Both the position numbers and the translations under genes were made by a program. From positions 12,248-76,247 of the forward strand of contig DAIQOK010000018.1 in NCBI GenBank assembly GCA_036787895.1: a DNA stretch of 64,000 nucleotides, read 5' to 3'. This document shows positions 59,213 to 64,000 of the stretch, piece after piece. Below the pieces are notes generated by a model. The model did not search any database, was not told the DNA's origin, and saw nothing but the letters and a program-made list of their open reading frames with translations. Numbering within the stretch: position 1 is the first letter of the stretch; each line of letters starts with the position of its first letter. This DNA is from UBA7662 sp036787895 (GTDB lineage: Bacteria > Bacteroidota > Bacteroidia > UBA7662).

Positions 59213-61792
59213 ATGAAAAAACTATTACTTGCATTAACACTTTTCCTAATTGGTGGGTCAATGCTTGCTTCCGCCCAAACGGTAGAAGTTAAAATTAAAA
59301 ACCAGTACATTAAAGGTACTGAGTTCTTCTTTGACGTTTATTTAGAAAAAACGGCGGGAGATTCTATTTTAATGGGTTATGCAGATATCGTTATTGATAA
59401 CAGCATTTTAACCAATGGTGGCTTTGTTAGCCCTGCCCTGAATTATGTGACTGGAACCAATGCATTCAAAAATGCTGCAGGAACTTCATTGACTACGACA
59501 TACGACGCATTGATTGCAACCACGATCACTGGTTCTCCCAATGCAAATCGTATGATTATCAACCTGAACCTGGCTGGATTTGATGAAAATACCCCTGGTG
59601 ATGCTTTGGCAAAATTGGCGTTTATTGTCGGATCGGACAGCTCACAGCGTTTGGGTACCTTCCGCATAACCGGTTTGACTGGTGGTACCAATGCCAATTC
59701 ATTTTATCCCAACGCCAACTTTTCAACTTCCGGTGCAGGTATCAAGGTGAAAGTATATAAAATTGCCACCTATGGCGCCTACACCCAAACCCGATTAACA
59801 GAAAGTGTGGTTTCTACAGCTTCTGTATTACAAACAGCGCCTACCTCTGCACAGTTGGCAGGTATCGCTTTGAGTAAAGATGGTGCGGGAAGTACCCCAA
59901 CTTCGTTGAAAATCGACTGGACAGGTGTTGCGGCTGCCAATGGCGATAGCCTCCTAATCATTGCCCGTTCAAGAAATGGTGGTGCTGCTGCCAATGACTC
60001 TACCCCGGGTAATGCCTTGCGCTATTTTGCTAACAGCGACTGGAGTGCGAGAGGTAATGCTAACCGAATTGGTCAAACACCTTGGTATGTTGTTTACCGT
60101 GGTTCTTCAGCCAACGGTTCAGTTACTATTTCCAACATCTCGAATTCAGATGAATACATCATTCGTGCCGTTCCCTATGCTGGTTTAGGCGGTTACAATA
60201 GTGCTTATGCTTCGCAAGCTGATTTGAATTCGAACAATGCTACTGTTCAACTCATCACTACACCAACAGCTACCGAACCTACAGTTCAAATTGCTGGCAT
60301 CACTTTAACAACTAATCAGTCGAATCCTAATACTTCTATCGGCTTCCAGATTGATACCACCGGCATCACAGCGGGTGACTCTGTAATTGTACTCGTGAAA
60401 GCAACAACGGCTTTTGATACCACAGCTGATCGTCCTATTGACGGTAATTTCTATGCAAGCAACCTAAACTTTGCGTCGGCCACCGGTGTGGGTGCAGCAA
60501 AAGTTGTTTATCGTGGTTTAGCGTCTGCTTCTGCGGCGGTTCAGAATGTAACTAACCTTACTGCAGATACGCGTTATTATTTCGAGGCAATTGTTTACCG
60601 TGGTACTTCAGGTGCATTGTCGCAAAACTATCTCGTAACATCTCCACTTGCACCTGCACAAGCCAACCGCTATACTACTCCTGCACCAATCGATCCATCT
60701 GTGGCATCCAATCAGTCACGTGATCTGGTGTTGACTACCAATGGCGTAGGTGCAATCACCGTAGAGTGGACCAATGGTGCATCTGGTACAGGTACGCTGG
60801 TTATAGCCCGTGAGGCCAGTGCGACGAATGCTACACCGGTACAGGGAACTTATTATAGCACGGCAAACGCTAACGTTAATTCAGCGCCAACCATTGGAAC
60901 AGCCAACTACATTGTATACTCAGGTACAGGAACTTCGGTTGCAGTAACAGGTTTGAAGCCTAACCAACGCTATCATTTCTCTACAGTACGTTATAATGGC
61001 AATACTGCCAACACTGGAAATATCAACTATATCCAGGATGGCGGCGGAAGCAATTGGGGTCGTGGTAACGAGAATACATTCATGAACGTAACCGCGAAAG
61101 CCAGCTTCGAAACCATGGATACCTTGCTGAAAGATGCTACCAACCTTATTCCTTTGTCACAACCATTTAACAGTGCTTCATATGGCAATTATGCTGGAAC
61201 AGAGTCGGTGGGTTCAATACCAAATGGTGTTGTAGACTGGGTATTGCTTGAACTTCGCAGAACTACCACAGGAAATATAACGAATGCAGGCCCTGCAAGC
61301 GTGCCAGGATCTGGCGCTACCCTGATTGGTCGTCGTGCAGCCTTCTTGAAATTCGACGGTTCTATCGTATCCACCACAGGTGACACGGCACTTCAGTTCA
61401 ATATTCCTGATGAAGGCCAGTTCTTCCTGGTGGTTTATCACCGAAATCATTTGCCAATTATGACATCGACTGCCAATGCGCTTGGTTTGAGCATCTTCAA
61501 AACAGGCGGTGCAGCAACTGCCGACCTCACTGTCTCAGCAAATGTGGCAGGTACAGCCGGAACCGAGTTTTATGTTGATGGTGGTGTAGCGAAGATGTGG
61601 TCGGGTAATGCTGATCCTTCCGACTACGTTGTAGATGGTGATGACCGCGCTGCAGCATGGACCAACAGAAATACGGAAGATGCGTATAACGTAGCTGACG
61701 TTGATTTGGATAGAAACGTAAGCGCCCGTGACTTCTCCTTCATCTGGAACAACAGGACCAAAGCTGCCTACGTAAGGATTGCACAAGACTAA
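59213..61792 (+). CDS. Secreted protein 4 (859 aa): cohesin-like domain, Fn3-like domains, dockerin-like module
   Basis: Signal peptide KKLLLALTLFLIGGSMLASA. Residues ~24-190 form a cohesin-like beta-sandwich (VEVKIKNQYIKGTEFFFDVY ... LGTFRITGLTGGTN). Three fibronectin-like domains start near 207, 355 and 495. The terminal module begins near 629 (IPLSQPFN, VDWVLLELRR, VVYHRNHLPIM). It ends in two EF-hand-like loops: NADPSDYVVDGDDRAAAW (~795) and DVDLDRNVSARDFSFIWNNR (~826). The second has Asp/Asn/Ser at all calcium positions 1,3,5,7,9,12, the best preserved dockerin-like loop of the cluster. Directly followed by a strong terminator. No T9SS type A tail. Confidence 0.83.
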   Translation: MKKLLLALTLFLIGGSMLASAQTVEVKIKNQYIKGTEFFFDVYLEKTAGDSILMGYADIVIDNSILTNGGFVSPALNYVTGTNAFKNAAGTSLTTTYDALIATTITGSPNANRMIINLNLAGFDENTPGDALAKLAFIVGSDSSQRLGTFRITGLTGGTNANSFYPNANFSTSGAGIKVKVYKIATYGAYTQTRLTESVVSTASVLQTAPTSAQLAGIALSKDGAGSTPTSLKIDWTGVAAANGDSLLIIARSRNGGAAANDSTPGNALRYFANSDWSARGNANRIGQTPWYVVYRGSSANGSVTISNISNSDEYIIRAVPYAGLGGYNSAYASQADLNSNNATVQLITTPTATEPTVQIAGITLTTNQSNPNTSIGFQIDTTGITAGDSVIVLVKATTAFDTTADRPIDGNFYASNLNFASATGVGAAKVVYRGLASASAAVQNVTNLTADTRYYFEAIVYRGTSGALSQNYLVTSPLAPAQANRYTTPAPIDPSVASNQSRDLVLTTNGVGAITVEWTNGASGTGTLVIAREASATNATPVQGTYYSTANANVNSAPTIGTANYIVYSGTGTSVAVTGLKPNQRYHFSTVRYNGNTANTGNINYIQDGGGSNWGRGNENTFMNVTAKASFETMDTLLKDATNLIPLSQPFNSASYGNYAGTESVGSIPNGVVDWVLLELRRTTTGNITNAGPASVPGSGATLIGRRAAFLKFDGSIVSTTGDTALQFNIPDEGQFFLVVYHRNHLPIMTSTANALGLSIFKTGGAATADLTVSANVAGTAGTEFYVDGGVAKMWSGNADPSDYVVDGDDRAAAWTNRNTEDAYNVADVDLDRNVSARDFSFIWNNRTKAAYVRIAQD

Positions 61793-61804
61793 TAATTAAG
61801 CCAG

Positions 61805-61829
61805 ACCCGGGGGGTAACCCCCGGGTTTT
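61805..61829 (+). terminator. Rho-independent terminator between secreted proteins 4 and 5
   Basis: ACCCGGGGG/CCCCCGGGT, 4-nt loop gtaa, then TTT. Only 6 bp lie between it and the ATG of the next gene. Confidence 0.9.
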
Positions 61830-61835
61830 ACTTCT

Positions 61836-62981
61836 ATGAAAACTTATCTCGCTTTTGTTTTACTGATGGTTTCATCTACACTGCTGGCTCAAAGCCCGGT
61901 GCGGGTGAGTATCGCCAATCAGTATGCAGTTGGAGATAAGTTTTATTTTGATGTTTATCTCAGTACGCTGGCTGGAGAGACAGTTTACCTAAATCAAAGC
62001 ACATTTGTATTTGATTATGATACGGCTGCTTTTACCAACCCTCAGCTATCCTATGATAAAACAGCAACCCGTTTGGTGAATAGTTCTGGAATTGTTTTAA
62101 ATAATCAAAGAGTACAAGCTATAATTCCCATTTTGGGGGCTAACAGTAACCGTATTGTTATAAATTTTGAAGCACATTATGCTCAGAATGCGGCAGCGGT
62201 GAATCAGTTCGTGGCTAAGATAGATAGTCGTGAAAACTATTATTGCCTTGGACGATTCTACATTTCGGGGTACAACTATACTGTAGCTGATGTACGTCTC
62301 CGGGTAAGTACAATATCTCCAAGTAAAGTGCATGCCCGCACAAAAATCAACCTTTATCGCACCGATGGTTCGAATGGTGGCCCTACTAATATTGATACTA
62401 CGCAATCGAACCCGCCTTTTCTATTTGTAAATCTGACTTCATTTTTGGTGCAGCCGGTTGGCCGCTCTGCCGAATTAGAGTGGATTACCCAGAATGAAAT
62501 GAATATGGCTCGTTTTGAGATAGAAAGAAGTATTGACAATATTTCTTTTGCGAAAATTGGTGAGATGGCTGCAAAGGGGTTTCAGAATCAATTATCCGTT
62601 TATCGGTCGATTGACAGAGATGTTTTTAATCCGAATGATCAGATTACCCAGTTTTTTTACCGCTTGAAGTATGTTACACTAAGTGATAGTTTTTCTTATT
62701 CTCCTGTTCGTGCGGTTAGATTTAATGAACTGAACGATATAGATATGAATACCTGGCCAAACCCGGCTACAGACATAGTGAATATTCAATTGAGAAATAT
62801 CGTTGACGAAACCATACTTGTAAGGCTACTCGATCGTCAAGGCGCTGAAATATCTGCTAAAAGATTTTCTCCAAATGAAATCATTCGCTTCGAAGTAGCT
62901 GGTATTGCGCCGGGAGTCTACCTTATTGAGGTTACCACTCAAAAAGGTAAACGCACCGAAAAAATTGTAGTCTGGCGTTAG
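61836..62981 (+). CDS. Cohesin-like surface protein 5 with T9SS type A sorting domain (381 aa)
   Basis: Signal peptide KTYLAFVLLMVSSTLLAQ. A cohesin-like domain spans ~22-175 (VRVSIANQYAVGDKFYFDVY ... LGRFYISGYNY), clearly related to the start of protein 4. A fibronectin-like domain common before T9SS tails follows (SAELEWITQNEMNMARFEIE ... FFYRLKYVTLSDSFSYS). The C-terminal sorting domain of ~75 residues runs WPNPATDIVNIQLRN ... LLDRQGAEI ... GIAPGVYLIEVTTQKGKR ... KIVVWR. T9SS exports such proteins and anchors them on the outer surface. It is the only protein of the cluster with this tail, so it could act as the cell-surface anchor. Sits 6 bp after a terminator. Confidence 0.88.
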   Translation: MKTYLAFVLLMVSSTLLAQSPVRVSIANQYAVGDKFYFDVYLSTLAGETVYLNQSTFVFDYDTAAFTNPQLSYDKTATRLVNSSGIVLNNQRVQAIIPILGANSNRIVINFEAHYAQNAAAVNQFVAKIDSRENYYCLGRFYISGYNYTVADVRLRVSTISPSKVHARTKINLYRTDGSNGGPTNIDTTQSNPPFLFVNLTSFLVQPVGRSAELEWITQNEMNMARFEIERSIDNISFAKIGEMAAKGFQNQLSVYRSIDRDVFNPNDQITQFFYRLKYVTLSDSFSYSPVRAVRFNELNDIDMNTWPNPATDIVNIQLRNIVDETILVRLLDRQGAEISAKRFSPNEIIRFEVAGIAPGVYLIEVTTQKGKRTEKIVVWR

Positions 62982-63001
62982 TGAAGGCTTTATTAACACT
63001 T

Positions 63002-63026
63002 AAAACCCTGCTTCGGCGGGGTTTTT
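63002..63026 (+). terminator. Rho-independent terminator between proteins 5 and 6
   Basis: AAAACCCTGC/GCGGGGTTTT with a UUCG tetraloop and T-run; 24 bp before the next ATG. Confidence 0.9.
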
Positions 63027-63050
63027 GTATTTAAATGGCTATTTTTAGCT

Positions 63051-63911
63051 ATGCGCCTTATATTTCTGTTTTGTTTAGCAGCTCAATACTGTTGGTCAAC
63101 AATTGCCTGGTCTTATCATGCAACGGTGGAATTAAGCATAGCCCAGGTGGATTGGAATGCCAAATCTAAAAACCTCTATTTTGATATTGAGGTTAAAGCT
63201 GTCGATAAGCCCTTTTATCTGGCCTTTAGTGATATTGTGCTGGCATTTCCAAAAACTGCAGTTGATACAAATTTTCTTGACTTTAGTCTAATACCTGGAA
63301 CTACCCAGCTCTTTAATTTGGCAGGAGAAAGATTGAATTTTCCTGGAATTCGTACCAGAATCAAAAGCAAAGGCGATTCATTGCTTTTTATCATTCAGCT
63401 TATGCCAAATAACTTTAATGCCACAACAGATTTCTTTGAGCAAAGTGCGCAGATAACACATCAGCCAGGCCAAAGTCGAATTGGCAGATTTGCAATTAAG
63501 GGTATTTTTAAGGCGCCGGAGATAATCAAGCCTTTTTACGCTCCCAAAGGCCCAAGTACTTTGCTCATGGCCTTTGATCCTAAGGATCAATTCAAGGCAG
63601 TAGACCTTTCGGTGAATAATATAGGGGTGAAGGCTCCATTTAATGTGTTAAAGTCTTTCGAGTGTAGTGTAAATGCGAAAGAGTTTGTTCTAGTATGGAG
63701 TTGGAGTGATACCAAACAATTCTGGCAACTTTGGTACTCGAACGACAATCAAAATTGGAACCTACTTCAATCTGGTAAAGGTGGACAAGGTTTGAAGTTA
63801 GATAAAGCTTTACCCGTATTTGCTGGGATATCAGAGTCTATTGCGTTTCGACTAAGCTATTCAGTTAATGGCATAGGGGAAAAGTCCCTTATCCGCTTGC
63901 CAATACAATAG
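63051..63911 (+). CDS. Cohesin-like secreted protein 6 without sorting tail (286 aa)
   Basis: Signal peptide RLIFLFCLAAQYCWSTIAW. A diverged cohesin-like domain is at ~25-165 (VELSIAQVDWNAKSKNLYFD ... RIGRFAIKGIF), matching the layout of proteins 4 and 5. A short C-terminal beta domain (EFVLVWSWSDTKQFWQLWYS) resembles the pre-tail domain of protein 5. The protein ends at SLIRLPIQ: the T9SS sorting domain is absent, as if truncated or dependent on a partner. Function unknown; likely exported to the periplasm or held by another surface protein. Confidence 0.78.
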   Translation: MRLIFLFCLAAQYCWSTIAWSYHATVELSIAQVDWNAKSKNLYFDIEVKAVDKPFYLAFSDIVLAFPKTAVDTNFLDFSLIPGTTQLFNLAGERLNFPGIRTRIKSKGDSLLFIIQLMPNNFNATTDFFEQSAQITHQPGQSRIGRFAIKGIFKAPEIIKPFYAPKGPSTLLMAFDPKDQFKAVDLSVNNIGVKAPFNVLKSFECSVNAKEFVLVWSWSDTKQFWQLWYSNDNQNWNLLQSGKGGQGLKLDKALPVFAGISESIAFRLSYSVNGIGEKSLIRLPIQ

Positions 63912-63966
63912 TATCGGCATGAAAATTGATAACATTGATAATTTTATTCTCGATTTTGGAATATTT

Positions 63967-64000
63967 CAATATAAACGGATAATATTATCCGTTTATATTG
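63967..64000. repeat. Perfect 34-bp palindrome at the window end
   Basis: caatataaacggataat followed by its exact reverse complement, no spacer. It may extend past 64000. Located 55 bp after the stop of protein 6; no T-run is visible within the window. Confidence 0.8.

Overview
The window comes from a chromosome of a Bacteroidota bacterium, probably a free-living, pigmented, gliding-type lineage; I cannot place it lower. Four things support this. Many genes have the Bacteroidota -7 promoter element TAnnTTTG. The primary sigma factor is a short RpoD of 288 aa without region 1.1. There is a type IX secretion (T9SS) sorting domain, a CarboxypepD_reg-like TonB-dependent receptor, DUF3822 and DUF2281 proteins. 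Housekeeping gene pairs (pyrE/NUDIX/coaD/rsmD, rpsO/pnp, fba/accD) are typical of the phylum.

Positions 1-36,400 are mostly housekeeping. pyrE and a NUDIX hydrolase diverge from start codons 7 bp apart. A minus-strand operon carries a membrane-anchored protein, DUF3822, rsmD and coaD. A MerR/B12-binding regulator with the residues of the CarH photoreceptors overlaps crtZ by one base. Then come a CtlX-like hydrolase, an UMF1 transporter/LutA/Ldh2 operon, ybaB/DUF2231/lepB, hemE, marC, and a comEC/enoyl-CoA hydratase/heme-lipoprotein operon. A decayed VapC toxin lies next to an intact DUF2281 antitoxin. After these are an outer-membrane protein, a GNAT acetyltransferase, fba-accD, rpsO, pnp, rpoD, prfC, a TonB-dependent receptor, trmH-type spoU and mutS. 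Intergenic regions hold several families of dispersed or inverted repeats, one with a compensated base pair in its hairpin.

Positions 36,500-63,911 are a 27-kb block of six secreted-protein genes, all on the plus strand: giants of 3073, 2866 and 1479 aa, then 859, 381 and 286 aa. The first four end in a common ~220-aa module whose last ~55 residues are dockerin-like (WNNR/SQVP tail). The last three start with related cohesin-like domains. Only the 381-aa protein has a recognisable T9SS type A sorting domain. The two largest share a 1,022-bp identical 3' segment and the same ~885-residue internal period. Strong terminators stand directly before the fifth and sixth genes. I read the block as a candidate surface assembly with a cohesin/dockerin-like logic; this is a hypothesis from domain order, not demonstrated.

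I found no tRNA, rRNA, CRISPR array, insertion sequence or prophage.
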